Source: Ruegeria sp.
GTDB taxonomy: Bacteria > Pseudomonadota > Alphaproteobacteria > Rhodobacterales > Rhodobacteraceae
Direction of reading: 5' to 3'
DNA: 45,530 bases
Assembly: GCF_028066395.1 (NCBI RefSeq)
Contig: NZ_JALCBM010000003.1
Coordinates: forward strand, 73,703 to 119,232
Below, piece after piece: positions 8,254-16,472 of this stretch. Position numbers and translations under genes: made by a program. Below the pieces are notes generated by a model. It made no database searches and was not told where the DNA came from. It saw only the letters and a program-made list of their open reading frames with translations. How positions within the stretch are numbered: position 1 is the first letter of the stretch; each line of letters opens with the position of its first letter.

Positions 8254-9585
8254 ATGCAGGTTACCGAGACGCTGAACGAAGGTCTGAAACGCGGCTACAA
8301 CATCGTTGTGACCGCAGCCGAGCTGGACGACAAGGTCAACGAAAAGCTGACCGAGGCACAGCCGGATATCGAGATGAAGGGTTTCCGCAAAGGCAAGGTG
8401 CCGATGGCGCTGCTGAAAAAGCAGTTTGGCCAGCGCCTGCTGGGCGAAGCGATGCAGGAAAGCATCGACGGTGCCATGAACAAGCATTTCGAGGACAGCG
8501 GTGAGCGTCCGGCGCTGCAGCCCGAGGTCAAGATGACCAACGAGGACTGGAAAGAAGGCGACGATGTTGAGGTCGCGATGTCCTATGAGGCTCTGCCTGC
8601 GATCCCCGAGGTTGACCTGAAATCGGTTGAGCTGGAAAAGCTGGTGGTCAAGGCTGATGACGCAGCCGTTGAAGAGGCGCTGAACAACCTGGCCGAAACC
8701 GCGCAGGATTTCAAAGCGCGCCGCAAGGGGTCGAAAGCCAAGGATGGCGACCAGATCGTGTTCGACTTCGTCGGCAAGGTTGACGGTGAGGAATTCGAAG
8801 GCGGTGCGGCTGAGGATTATCCGCTGGTTCTGGGTTCGAACAGCTTCATCCCCGGCTTTGAAGAGCAGCTGGTTGGTGTGAAGGCCGAGGAAGAAAAAGA
8901 CGTCAACGTCACCTTCCCCGAGGAATACGGTGCCGAGCATCTGGCCGGTAAAGACGCTGTCTTCTCTTGCACCATCAAAGAGGTGAAAGAGCCGGTCGTG
9001 GCCGAGGTCAATGACGAGTTGGCCACCAAGTTCGGTGCCGAGGATCTGGACGCGCTGAAAGGCCAGATCTCCGAGCGTCTGGAAGCGGAATATGCCGGTG
9101 CCTCGCGCGCGGTCATGAAGCGCAAGCTGCTGGATGTGCTGGACGAGAAGGTCTCGTTCGACCTGCCTCCGTCGCTGGTTGACGCCGAGGCCAAGCAGAT
9201 CGCGCATCAGCTGTGGCACGAGGAAAACCCCGAGGTTGAAGGCCACGATCACGATCCGATCGAGCCCACCGACGAGCACACCAAACTGGCCGAGCGCCGC
9301 GTGCGTCTGGGCCTGCTGCTGGCCGAACTGGGCCAGAAGGCCGAGGTCGAGGTGACCGATGCCGAGATGACCCAGGCGATCATGAACCAGGCGCGTCAGT
9401 ACCCGGGTCAGGAACGCCAGTTCTTTGAATTCGTGCAGCAGAACGCCCAGATGCAGCAGCAACTGCGCGCGCCGATCTTTGAAGACAAGGTTGTCGACTA
9501 CATCGTCGAACTGGCGCAGGTTGCCGACAAGGAAGTCAGCAAGGACGACCTGCAGAAAGCCGTTGAGGCGCTGGAAGAGGAATAA
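8254..9585 (+). CDS. tig: Trigger factor, ribosome-associated peptidyl-prolyl isomerase
   Basis: 443 residues from ATG 8254 (MQVTETL), chosen because the family begins this way and GGGGAC lies just upstream; an in-frame extension to 8203 is open but atypical. The N-terminal ribosome-binding domain carries the signature GFRKGKVP around residue 44. The FKBP-like PPIase domain (about 155-245) contains [11 protein letters not shown] and [19 protein letters not shown]. The C-terminal helical chaperone arms follow. It binds nascent chains at the exit tunnel. The gene stands alone and converges with luxI; a hairpin at 9621-9651 separates them. Confidence 0.97.
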   Translation: MQVTETLNEGLKRGYNIVVTAAELDDKVNEKLTEAQPDIEMKGFRKGKVPMALLKKQFGQRLLGEAMQESIDGAMNKHFEDSGERPALQPEVKMTNEDWKEGDDVEVAMSYEALPAIPEVDLKSVELEKLVVKADDAAVEEALNNLAETAQDFKARRKGSKAKDGDQIVFDFVGKVDGEEFEGGAAEDYPLVLGSNSFIPGFEEQLVGVKAEEEKDVNVTFPEEYGAEHLAGKDAVFSCTIKEVKEPVVAEVNDELATKFGAEDLDALKGQISERLEAEYAGASRAVMKRKLLDVLDEKVSFDLPPSLVDAEAKQIAHQLWHEENPEVEGHDHDPIEPTDEHTKLAERRVRLGLLLAELGQKAEVEVTDAEMTQAIMNQARQYPGQERQFFEFVQQNAQMQQQLRAPIFEDKVVDYIVELAQVADKEVSKDDLQKAVEALEEE

Positions 9586-9613
9586 TCCTCTTCCTTCCTT
9601 GCCTTGCAGGGAC

Positions 9614-9651
9614 AAAAAAAGCGGAGCCGCCTGTAGCTGAGGCGACTCCGC
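9614..9651 (-). terminator. Terminator between tig and luxI, best read on the minus strand
   Basis: GCGGAG and CGCC (9621-9630) pair with GGCG and CTCCGC (9641-9651) around a 10-nt loop. Seven As at 9614-9620 give a T-tract on the minus strand, so it should end luxI. The plus side has only a short CTTTTG further on and may work weakly for tig. Confidence 0.75.
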
Positions 9652-9684
9652 GTGGGTGGCTTTTGTTCCTATGAGGTGAGGGGG

Positions 9685-10539
9685 TCAGGCCTCATGAGCA
9701 AAAGCACGGGGGGTCTGTAACAGAGCGTATTTCTGCTCTGGGGTGAATTTCTCAGACAGTTCCTCGATCAGGTTCAGAACAGCCTGTCTTTCTTCTTCGT
9801 TCTGCGCCGCGCACATCTGTTCGACAAAGTATTTTTCCAGATCGCTCAGCGGCTTGTGGTCGCGATTTGCGGGTCTGAGTTCAGTGGCTTTCTTCGCCGC
9901 AAACATCTCCAGCGCTTTTTCTTCTTCGACAAAGACATCATCATGGATGCCAGCGAATTCGCGAAGCCCTGAAATCCGTTCCTCAGAACAATCCAGCAGG
10001 GCCGCCATGGCCGGGACCTTGCCCATCGGAACCGTTTCGCCCACATAGTCGTACGGCGCGCAGTTCGAGCGTTTCAGGACACGGTTCATGACCGGGTCAA
10101 TCACGGTGATGATGTCCTGAATACCCGCGCTGCGGGCATATTCCAGCGAGCCGATCATCAGCTCACACGTGGCGTAAGAAACCGAGTTCTTTTCCTTGCC
10201 GCGGGTCAGGCGCTGCGTGTCCACGCAGAACCGGGTGGATTCCCACATGGTTGCGCTGCGAATGGGTGCTTCGCCACACAGGATTGCAGAAAACACGTCC
10301 GACAGCATATGCGGACCTGTGGTCTGGAGCGCACGCACGGCAGCGACGACATTCCCCCCGTCGTCGAGACCGATCACATATGCAGGATCCAGATGATCGA
10401 ACTGGTCGATTTCCTTTCCATCTTCGATATTGACGTCCCATCCAAGACGTCCACCAAATACCCGGGCTCTCAGTTCAAACATTTCGTCGAGAACCTCGCC
10501 GAACAGATGTCTGTTCAGCCCATCAACTACCAAAATCAT
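9685..10539 (-). CDS. LuxI-family acyl-homoserine-lactone synthase with C-terminal extension
   Basis: 284 residues. The catalytic core matches LuxI residue for residue: R24 and F28 (LRARVF), W34 (LGW), D45 and D48 (EIDQFDH), R69 (AAVRAL), E100 and R103 (WESTRF). The enzyme joins S-adenosylmethionine and an acyl-ACP or acyl-CoA to make an AHL signal; the acyl chain cannot be predicted. Typical LuxI proteins end near residue 200-220; here a further ~70 residues follow, charged and probably helical (LEKYFVEQM, AVLNLIEELSEKF). The start has AAGGGGGA eight bases upstream. The partner luxR-type gene lies 119 bp upstream on the same strand, so the pair is probably self-regulated. Confidence 0.93.
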   Translation of the reverse strand: MILVVDGLNRHLFGEVLDEMFELRARVFGGRLGWDVNIEDGKEIDQFDHLDPAYVIGLDDGGNVVAAVRALQTTGPHMLSDVFSAILCGEAPIRSATMWESTRFCVDTQRLTRGKEKNSVSYATCELMIGSLEYARSAGIQDIITVIDPVMNRVLKRSNCAPYDYVGETVPMGKVPAMAALLDCSEERISGLREFAGIHDDVFVEEEKALEMFAAKKATELRPANRDHKPLSDLEKYFVEQMCAAQNEEERQAVLNLIEELSEKFTPEQKYALLQTPRAFAHEA

Positions 10540-10563
10540 GTCATCCCCCTTCGAGTGGTTGTT

Positions 10564-10583
10564 CGGTGACTAAATCGTTACCG
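10564..10583. promoter_or_regulatory. Candidate 20-bp dyad upstream of luxI
   Basis: CGGTGAC-TAAATC-GTTACCG is a 20-bp imperfect palindrome with seven of ten positions paired, lying 25-44 bp upstream of the luxI start. Lux boxes are imperfect dyads of about this length. A weaker dyad lies at 10600-10619 (CTA..GG....CC..TAG). Neither was compared with known boxes of close relatives. Confidence 0.35.
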
Positions 10584-10658
10584 GTTTTCCACAGCGATTC
10601 TATTGGGGGATTCCCGTAGTTCGGTCTCATTTTTGGGCCGAAATCGTTAATTTTGGCT

Positions 10659-11360
10659 TTATCCTGGGTAGATTAGCCCGATTCCAATGGCGCGTCCGAC
10701 GGCCTGAGGAGTGGTCAGTGCATTAAGCTTTTCGCGCGAGGAGCGCAAGTGTACTTCAACCGTGCGGTGAGAAATCGACAGGATATCGCCGATATCCTGC
10801 TGCGATTTCCCGGCAGCGGCCCATTGCAGTATCTCCAACTCGCGGCTGGACAGGGTCGGATGGTACAGCATCCGGCTGAGCGCATCGGACGCCATGACGT
10901 TGTCATGGATATGCACCGCCAGGGATTGAAGTTCGCTGATTACGTTGGGAACCAGCTTTTTCCATTCGTCCCGGCTGCAACTGCGGGTGGCGCTGAGCAG
11001 GCCGATATCGCCATAGGGACCGCGCACCGGGATGGTGATGCCTTGGTCCGGAAGCCCGAAATCATGCGCATCCCTGAAAACGCGCTGAAAATCCTTGTTG
11101 CGCTCCAGCCGGCTCCAATCCACCGGGGCGATGCTGCGCTGGCTCATGTGTAACGTCGGGTCAATCAGGTGCAGGCCCTGTTCCTGATAATGGGTCTTCC
11201 AGTCGTCGCCATAGGTGACATGGCCATGGATTGTGCCCGCAGCCGGGTTCATGCCCGCATAGGCGGCATGGTCCATTTCGAACTTGTCACAGACCTGTTT
11301 GAGGAACTCGTCATAGCGAGTGTCCTCTTGGGGAAGGGTGCTGAGATCTATAATTTCCAT
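10659..11360 (-). CDS. LuxR-family quorum-sensing transcriptional regulator
   Basis: 233 residues from ATG 11360, which has AGGTGG about ten bases upstream; the open frame runs on to 11477 with no better site. The N-terminal autoinducer-binding domain keeps W54, Y58 and D67, the equivalents of TraR W57, Y61 and D70 that contact the AHL. The C-terminal GerE/LuxR helix-turn-helix is at about 165-230 (LSSRELEILQWAAAGKSQQD, then ILSISHRTVEVHLRSSREKL). It should bind AHL and control the adjacent luxI and other genes. In Rhodobacter capsulatus the comparable GtaR/GtaI pair influences GTA output, so a link with the GTA 14 kb away is possible but is not shown here. Confidence 0.93.
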   Translation of the reverse strand: MEIIDLSTLPQEDTRYDEFLKQVCDKFEMDHAAYAGMNPAAGTIHGHVTYGDDWKTHYQEQGLHLIDPTLHMSQRSIAPVDWSRLERNKDFQRVFRDAHDFGLPDQGITIPVRGPYGDIGLLSATRSCSRDEWKKLVPNVISELQSLAVHIHDNVMASDALSRMLYHPTLSSRELEILQWAAAGKSQQDIGDILSISHRTVEVHLRSSREKLNALTTPQAVGRAIGIGLIYPG

Positions 11361-11640
11361 AAGGCAAAACCACCTGAACCCGGAGTGCCGGGCGACCCCA
11401 TTTCCGCCAGAACGAACATACCCCACCGTTCGGACGCAGCCCAGAACACCATATTTCCAGCTATAAGACAAGAACATGTGGCAAATGTCTGCCGTATTGA
11501 TTTCAATGCCTTCTAAATGCGTGGTTTTTCATGTGCTTCATCGGAAACCGAGCAGCTTTTCAGCGCATGAGAGGGGGTTTCGCGCCTTTTTCGGTCTTTA
11601 AAGGTCTGCTCATATAGTCAGATATGACTTCTTGTAGCGC

Positions 11641-12123
11641 CTAATTTGAGGCCGGGACAAGCCCGGTTTCGACCAGCATTCCGCGGGCCTTGGCTTCGGG
11701 GTAATAGCCCTTTGCATAAAGGAAAATCGCGCGTTTCTGGTCGCCATCCGACAACAGCCACGCACCCCGCAGGTATTTCCCGGCAAATTCCAGATTTGTA
11801 TCGGCGTCCAGCAGACCCTCCGCATTGCCGGTGTACCCCATCGAACGGGCCGTCGCGGGCAGAATCTGCAGCAACCCGTAATAGGGGCGGTTCACGGCCC
11901 AAGGCCGGTGCGTGCTTTCGCGGATGGCCAGCTTGTGCACCAGTTCACGCGGGAGCTCGTAATGATCGGCCCATTTGTTGATCGAGGCGCGCAGTTCGGG
12001 TGTTTCATTGGGGTAAAGCGGCGGATCAAAGGTTGCGCGTGTCGGCGTGTCAGGCCCCCCGCAGGCGGCCAGCGGGGCGACGAGGAATAGGGCCAGCACG
12101 TGGCGGCGAAGAAGGTTGGTCAT
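11641..12123 (-). CDS. Small lytic transglycosylase lipoprotein (SLT family 1)
   Basis: 160 residues. The N-terminus has a lipoprotein signal peptide with lipobox LAAC (C21), so it should be anchored in an outer- or inner-membrane leaflet facing the periplasm. The goose-type lysozyme-like SLT fold shows the catalytic E69 in AIRES, then YYGLLQILPATARSMGY and NLEFAGKYLRGAW, the standard motifs II and III. The domain is nearly the whole protein. It cleaves peptidoglycan non-hydrolytically. It is a single gene separated by 155 bp from rplI upstream of it on the same strand and by 280 bp from luxR. Confidence 0.9.
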   Translation of the reverse strand: MTNLLRRHVLALFLVAPLAACGGPDTPTRATFDPPLYPNETPELRASINKWADHYELPRELVHKLAIRESTHRPWAVNRPYYGLLQILPATARSMGYTGNAEGLLDADTNLEFAGKYLRGAWLLSDGDQKRAIFLYAKGYYPEAKARGMLVETGLVPASN

Positions 12124-12226
12124 GAGGTCTGCTCCGAACTGCGAAGGCGGATGATATGGATCACCTTTCCGTTCGCAAGCCTAGGTGTGAATTCTGGCCA
12201 AAATTTGCTCATCTCCCCCGGCCAAC

Positions 12227-12256
12227 GAAAAAGGCCGCGCATTTATGCGCGGCCTT
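12227..12256 (-). terminator. Terminator of the rpsF-rpsR-rplI operon
   Basis: AAGGCCGCGCAT (12231-12242) and ATGCGCGGCCTT (12245-12256) form a perfect 12-bp stem; AAAAA just to the left gives a T-run on the minus strand after the stem. Confidence 0.9.
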
Positions 12257-12278
12257 CTGATTGGGATGTCCCGAAGGA

Positions 12279-12902
12279 TTAGGCTTTGGCTTCTTCGTCT
12301 TCAGCAGCCGGGGCCTCTTCGGCGACCAGATCGTCATCGTCGGACGCGGCCGAGCCGATGTCGTCGAACAGTTCGGCGATTTCGAATTCAGCGGCAGCCT
12401 CTTCTTCGGCGGCCAGTTCCTGAATCGATTTGCCCGAAGCCTGCAGTTCGGCTTCTTCTTCCGAACGGGCGACGTTCATCTGGATTTCAACGGCGACTTC
12501 GGGGTGCAGGTTGACGGCAACCGCGTGCAGACCCAGTTCCTTGATCGGAGCGACCAGGGCGATCTGTTTCTTGTCGACGGTGAAGCCAGCCTCGGTCGCG
12601 GCGTCTGCGGCGTCACGCGGGGTGACCGAGCCGTACAGAGCGCCAGCATCCGATGCCGAGCGAATCACGATGAACTGCTGACCGTCCAGCTTTTCAGCCA
12701 GCGCTTCAGCTTCTTTCTTGGTTTCCAGGTTGCGGGCTTCCAGCTGCGCTTTCTGGGCTTCGAACGAAGCGATGTTCGCGCTCGACGCGCTCAGCGCTTT
12801 GCCCTGGGGCAGCAGGAAGTTGCGGGCGTAGCCGGGCTTGACGTCAACGACGTCGCCCATCTGACCCAGTTTCGCAACGCGTTCCAGCAGGATAACTTGC
12901 AT
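12279..12902 (-). CDS. rplI: 50S ribosomal protein L9, with long acidic C-terminal tail
   Basis: 207 residues. The N-terminal rRNA-binding domain is typical ([30 protein letters not shown]) and the C-terminal L9 domain follows after the long connecting helix, with [10 protein letters not shown] near residue 90. The protein is about 55 residues longer than the roughly 150-residue enterobacterial L9; the excess is an Ala/Glu/Asp-rich tail ending [13 protein letters not shown]. Such acidic tails occur in other Rhodobacteraceae. Last gene of the S6-S18-L9 operon and followed by its terminator. Confidence 0.97.
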   Translation of the reverse strand: MQVILLERVAKLGQMGDVVDVKPGYARNFLLPQGKALSASSANIASFEAQKAQLEARNLETKKEAEALAEKLDGQQFIVIRSASDAGALYGSVTPRDAADAATEAGFTVDKKQIALVAPIKELGLHAVAVNLHPEVAVEIQMNVARSEEEAELQASGKSIQELAAEEEAAAEFEIAELFDDIGSAASDDDDLVAEEAPAAEDEEAKA

Positions 12903-12914
12903 ATCAGTCTCTCC

Positions 12915-13142
12915 TTACTTCACGGCGTAGGGCAGCAGGGCGAGGAAGCGGGCGCGCTTGATAGCACGGGCCAGTTCACGCTGCTTTTTCGCCGAAACGG
13001 CGGTGATGCGCGACGGTACGATCTTGCCGCGCTCAGAGATGTAGCGCTGCAGCAGACGGGTGTCTTTGTAGTCGATCTTGGGCGCGTTCTCACCCGAGAA
13101 CGGGCAGACCTTGCGGCGGCGGAAAAATGGTTTTGCGGCCAT
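12915..13142 (-). CDS. rpsR: 30S ribosomal protein S18
   Basis: 75 residues, the normal length. The conserved core [19 protein letters not shown], followed by [23 protein letters not shown], identifies S18, which binds next to S6 on the 30S platform. It lies between rpsF and rplI on the same strand with short spacers (28 and 12 bp). Confidence 0.98.
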   Translation of the reverse strand: MAAKPFFRRRKVCPFSGENAPKIDYKDTRLLQRYISERGKIVPSRITAVSAKKQRELARAIKRARFLALLPYAVK

Positions 13143-13170
13143 GGTTTAGTGTCCTTTTCTCAGGCGTTGA

Positions 13171-13524
13171 TCAACGGCGCTCGCGGCGGTCGCCACGTTC
13201 GTCACGCTTCTGCATCTGAACCGACGGGCCGTCTTCGTGGCCGTCGACCTTGATGGTCAGAACGCGCATGACGTCGTCATGCAGGCGCATCAGGCGTTCC
13301 ATTTCCTGAACCGCGCCCGAGGGGGCATCGGTCTTCAGGAAGGCATAGTGGCCCTTGCGGTTCTTGTTGATCTTGTAGGCCATCGTCTTGACGCCCCAGT
13401 ACTCGCTATCCACGAGTTGGCCGCCATTGTCCGACAGCACGGTGCCGAAATGTTCGACAAGGCTTTCCGCCTGCGCGTTGGACAGGTCCTGACGCGCGAT
13501 CATTACATGCTCATACAGTGGCAT
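13171..13524 (-). CDS. rpsF: 30S ribosomal protein S6
   Basis: 117 residues starting at ATG 13524 (MPLYEHV). AGGAG lies five bases before this ATG and would directly abut the alternative GTG at 13530, so the ATG is preferred. The S6 ferredoxin-like fold is seen in YEHVMIARQDLSNAQAE, the WGVKTMAYKINKNRKGHYAF stretch and MRLHDDVMRVLTIKV. The C-terminus is Arg/Asp-rich (RDERGDRRERR). First gene of the operon rpsF-rpsR-rplI; its promoter should lie in 13525-13795, where I see no clear consensus. Confidence 0.98.
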   Translation of the reverse strand: MPLYEHVMIARQDLSNAQAESLVEHFGTVLSDNGGQLVDSEYWGVKTMAYKINKNRKGHYAFLKTDAPSGAVQEMERLMRLHDDVMRVLTIKVDGHEDGPSVQMQKRDERGDRRERR

Positions 13525-13795
13525 GTTCACTCCTGTTTATATCAAGGCGCATTTCAAAGGCGGGGTCTGATCATCCTTCGCGACCCTGCCACGAGAGGCT
13601 GCGCGATTCATACATATTGCGAAGGATGGCCCCATATACACGTTTCCACGGGCGGGGCAAGCCCTGCCACATATGCCATTGTGAAGTCGCCCTATTTCCT
13701 TTGCACTGCCCAATTCCTGACGCTTTTCGACCCGAGGTTGTTCATTAAGCCGGGGCGACCCGGATCATTCGGAACCACAGACAGGGTTAAGACAA

Positions 13796-14314
13796 ATGGC
13801 CGTGATGAACACGAACACTTTCAAGCAAGCCGCGCCGGGTGCCGGTTTTGACAAATCCGTCCCCGTTCTGATCTCTTTCGCTCCGAACTGGAAAGCCCGG
13901 ATGATCCTGTTCCGGGTGCTGGGCGCCTTTATGGTCGTATCGGCCTTTTCCATGTGGCTGATGCCCGGATCGGTGATGGGTACTGATGTCTGGCCGATCA
14001 AGCTGGCTGCGTCGCTGATGTTCCTGATTGCCGGTGTCAGCCTGCTGACCATCGAATTCCTGGACACCCGCCCGGACGCCTATTTCGACCCGATCCGCCG
14101 CGAGGTCCGCATCCTGCAAAAGAACGAAGACGGCCGTCCCCAGACCGTTCTGCGCCGCAGCTATGACTCGCTGGGCGGTGCGCGGTTTGACGAAGGTCAG
14201 GTTGAGCTTTTTGACGTGGATGGCAGCCTGCTGATGAAGCTACCGCTGGAATCGACGGATGTCAGCCGGGCGCTGAAAGGTCAGCTGAGCCAGAACGTGC
14301 CGATTTTCGCCTAA
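13796..14314 (+). CDS. Conserved membrane protein of unknown function
   Basis: 172 residues that I cannot assign to a named family. Two hydrophobic segments (MILFRVLGAFMVVSAFSMWL, about 40-60, and LAASLMFLIAGVSLLTIEFL, about 69-89) predict two transmembrane helices. A soluble C-terminal half of about 80 residues follows, with YFDPIRREVRIL, RSYDSLGGARF and FDVDGSLLMKLPLE; it looks like a small beta-rich domain. The start ATG 13796 has only a weak AGGG upstream; ATG 13805 is an alternative. A terminator follows at 14364, so it is monocistronic. Confidence 0.75.
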   Translation: MAVMNTNTFKQAAPGAGFDKSVPVLISFAPNWKARMILFRVLGAFMVVSAFSMWLMPGSVMGTDVWPIKLAASLMFLIAGVSLLTIEFLDTRPDAYFDPIRREVRILQKNEDGRPQTVLRRSYDSLGGARFDEGQVELFDVDGSLLMKLPLESTDVSRALKGQLSQNVPIFA

Positions 14315-14363
14315 AGGGGCTTCTGTTCAAATAGGAACAGAGTTTGTTGAGGGAAATGCCTTG

Positions 14364-14389
14364 TGTGCCGCCTTTGGGCGGCACATTTT
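14364..14389 (+). terminator. Rho-independent terminator after the membrane-protein gene
   Basis: TGTGCCGCC (14364-14372) pairs with GGCGGCACA (14377-14385) around TTTG and is followed by TTTT. Confidence 0.88.
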
Positions 14390-14439
14390 CGTTGGTGGGC
14401 AATCCAACCGGATTGCGACACCTAATTGCGGAGATTGTC

Positions 14440-15012
14440 ATGAAATCCACACTTCTTGCTGCTGCCCTGGCCGTTTCGGCAACCGCAGCCCACGCGAGCG
14501 CTGAGAAATACCTGCTGGACCCCAGCCACAGTCAGGTTCTGTTCAGCTATAACCATCTTGGGTTTTCCACCACCTACGGCATGTTCTCGGGATTTGAGGG
14601 CGAGATCATGTTCGATCAGGAAGACCCCGCCGCGTCCAGCGTATCCGTGTCGATGCCTGTGATCGAGATGATCACCGGTTGGAAACCGCGCGAAGATCAC
14701 TTTATGACCGAGGATTTCTTTGGCGCAGCCGAGGGCGATCTGGTCACCTTCACCTCGACCGGGATTGAGGTGACGGGCGAAAACACCGCCAACATCACCG
14801 GCGATCTGACCATGAACGGCGTGACCAAATCGGTTGTTCTGGATGCCAGGCTGAACCAGATCGGCGATCATCCGATGGCAGGCAAGCCCTGGGCCGGGTT
14901 CGACGCAACCACCACACTGGTACGCAGCGATTTCGATCTGGGCCAGTTCGCGCCTTTTGTCAGCGACGAGGTGGAAATCCGCATCTCGGTTGAGGCTCAG
15001 AAAGCCGAATAA
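14440..15012 (+). CDS. YceI-family periplasmic lipid-binding protein
   Basis: 190 residues from ATG 14440, with GGAG eight bases upstream. A signal peptide (LLAAALAVSATAAHA) precedes a YceI lipocalin-like barrel: YLLDPSHSQVLFSYNHLGFS, TGWKPREDHFMTEDFF, TFTSTGIEVTGENTANITGDL and MNGVTKSVVLDARL. YceI proteins bind isoprenoid or other amphiphilic molecules in the periplasm; the ligand here is unknown. It converges with a cytochrome b561 gene that carries its own YceI domain; a bidirectional terminator lies between them. Confidence 0.92.
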   Translation: MKSTLLAAALAVSATAAHASAEKYLLDPSHSQVLFSYNHLGFSTTYGMFSGFEGEIMFDQEDPAASSVSVSMPVIEMITGWKPREDHFMTEDFFGAAEGDLVTFTSTGIEVTGENTANITGDLTMNGVTKSVVLDARLNQIGDHPMAGKPWAGFDATTTLVRSDFDLGQFAPFVSDEVEIRISVEAQKAE

Positions 15013-15033
15013 TCTGGCCAGAATACCCAAAGG

Positions 15034-15067
15034 AAAACCGCCGGAGCCTGCAGGCCCCGGCGGTTTT
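15034..15067. terminator. Bidirectional terminator between the two YceI-domain genes
   Basis: AAAACCGCCGG (15034-15044) and CCGGCGGTTTT (15057-15067) are perfect complements, giving a T-run in either direction. It serves the plus-strand yceI gene and the minus-strand cytochrome b561 gene, whose stop is at 15070. Confidence 0.9.
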
Positions 15068-15069
15068 CT

Positions 15070-16296
15070 TTATTCGGCTCTTGTCGCCGTCAGTTCGACC
15101 GAAACCGTGACGCCAAAGCCCAATGACGCCTCGGTCGGTTGCGAGGTGCCGACATCGAAATCCAGCCGGTTCAGGTCGATCGAGCCCGCCATGGTGGCGG
15201 TATCGTCCTGCAGGTCCAGCGTGAAGGGCAGAACGATGTCCAGAGTCTTGTCGCGGATGGTCAGGGGGCCACGCGCCTCGTACCCGGTGTCGGTCTTGTA
15301 GAGGTCGGCCTTGAAAATTGCGGTCGGGAATGTGGCCGCGTCAAAGAAATCGGGGCCTTTGGCCTGATCGGACACGGTACCCAGATTGACGGACCCGATG
15401 GCGATCATGACATCGACCGTCCCCGCCAGGCCGGGGGCGTCCGGCTCGGCAAAGGCAATTGCTGCCGTCCAGTCGGCAAATGTTCCGGTTGCGGGGCTGC
15501 CCAGCTGGGTAAAGGTGATCGACAGGGTGCCGTCCTGTACCTGCCAGTCCGATTGCACCTCGGTCAGTTCGGTGGCGTCGTCGTCATCATCGGAATGGCC
15601 CGAGAATGTGCCAGTTGACCAGCCGAAGACCAGCACGGCACCCCAGATGGCGGCGGCGGCCAGCGCAGGCATTGCGGAATGGTGTTGTTGCGGCGGTTCG
15701 GGCGCGTCCGAGCGGCCCGGCAGCATCCGGCGCAGTGTGCTGTCCTTGTCCACCACATGGTGCTTCAGCGCGCCCAGAACATGCAGGCCCAACGCCACCG
15801 CCAGCACCCAGATGAACAGCCCGTGCAGGTCTGCCGAGACTTCGGACACGAAATGGGATTTGGGGACGAAGGGCAGGTTCTGCCCAAAGGGCCACAGGAT
15901 CGGGGCAAAGCCTTCCTCGGCGGCGTGATGAATCCAGCCGGTCAGTGGCACCAGAACCAGCGACCCGTACAGCATCCAGTGCACGGTTTCCGCGGCAAAT
16001 GCCTCGGGCTTGTTGTCGGCGTTCAGCAGGCCCGGTTTGGGTTGCGTCACCGTCCATGCGATCCGCGCCAGCGCGACGAAGAACACGGCCACGCCCACGG
16101 TCTTGTGAACCGAAAAGACCCGAGCGGCCCAGGCAATGTCTGCTTCGGTGGTCTGAATCGCGGGGTTGAACACGGCATGCGCCAGTTCGTCCGCGATCCA
16201 GCCCAGCGGCAGGGCAGTCAGGATCAGCAGGGCGGTCAGCCAGTGAAAAGTCTTGGTCACGCTGCCGTAGCTGGAAAAGGAATTGGTCGAGGCCAT
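15070..16296 (-). CDS. Cytochrome b561 fused to a C-terminal YceI domain
   Basis: 408 residues in two modules. The N-terminal di-haem cytochrome b561 (about 10-215) has four hydrophobic segments and candidate haem ligands H18, H64, H106, H158 and H172 (FHWL, SVHKT, ETVHWM, DLHGL, LHVLG). A further helix (about 209-226) leads into a periplasmic YceI domain (about 240-408) after an acidic linker rich in aspartate. The enzyme should move electrons from the quinone pool to the periplasm or to a ligand held by the YceI barrel. It converges with a free YceI gene and diverges from fabD; the 176-bp gap should hold both promoters. Confidence 0.92.
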   Translation of the reverse strand: MASTNSFSSYGSVTKTFHWLTALLILTALPLGWIADELAHAVFNPAIQTTEADIAWAARVFSVHKTVGVAVFFVALARIAWTVTQPKPGLLNADNKPEAFAAETVHWMLYGSLVLVPLTGWIHHAAEEGFAPILWPFGQNLPFVPKSHFVSEVSADLHGLFIWVLAVALGLHVLGALKHHVVDKDSTLRRMLPGRSDAPEPPQQHHSAMPALAAAAIWGAVLVFGWSTGTFSGHSDDDDDATELTEVQSDWQVQDGTLSITFTQLGSPATGTFADWTAAIAFAEPDAPGLAGTVDVMIAIGSVNLGTVSDQAKGPDFFDAATFPTAIFKADLYKTDTGYEARGPLTIRDKTLDIVLPFTLDLQDDTATMAGSIDLNRLDFDVGTSQPTEASLGFGVTVSVELTATRAE

Positions 16297-16472
16297 GGGG
16301 TGTTGCTCCGGAGGATTCGTCGGCTGATCTCAACCTAAAGACAGGGGGGCGGGAAACAAGTACCCGCCGATGCACAGTAAAGGTGTCGTTATGCAGAGCG
16401 CAGGCAGTGCTTGTGCCAGACGGTCAGTCAGTTTACACCCCGCCGCAACCTGACGTCATCCAAGAGGCAACC

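Noticed and set aside
8197..9615. Minus-strand open frame of 472 codons opposite trigger factor
   Set aside because: Shadow of tig; low-complexity Leu/Gly/Arg composition and no ribosome site.
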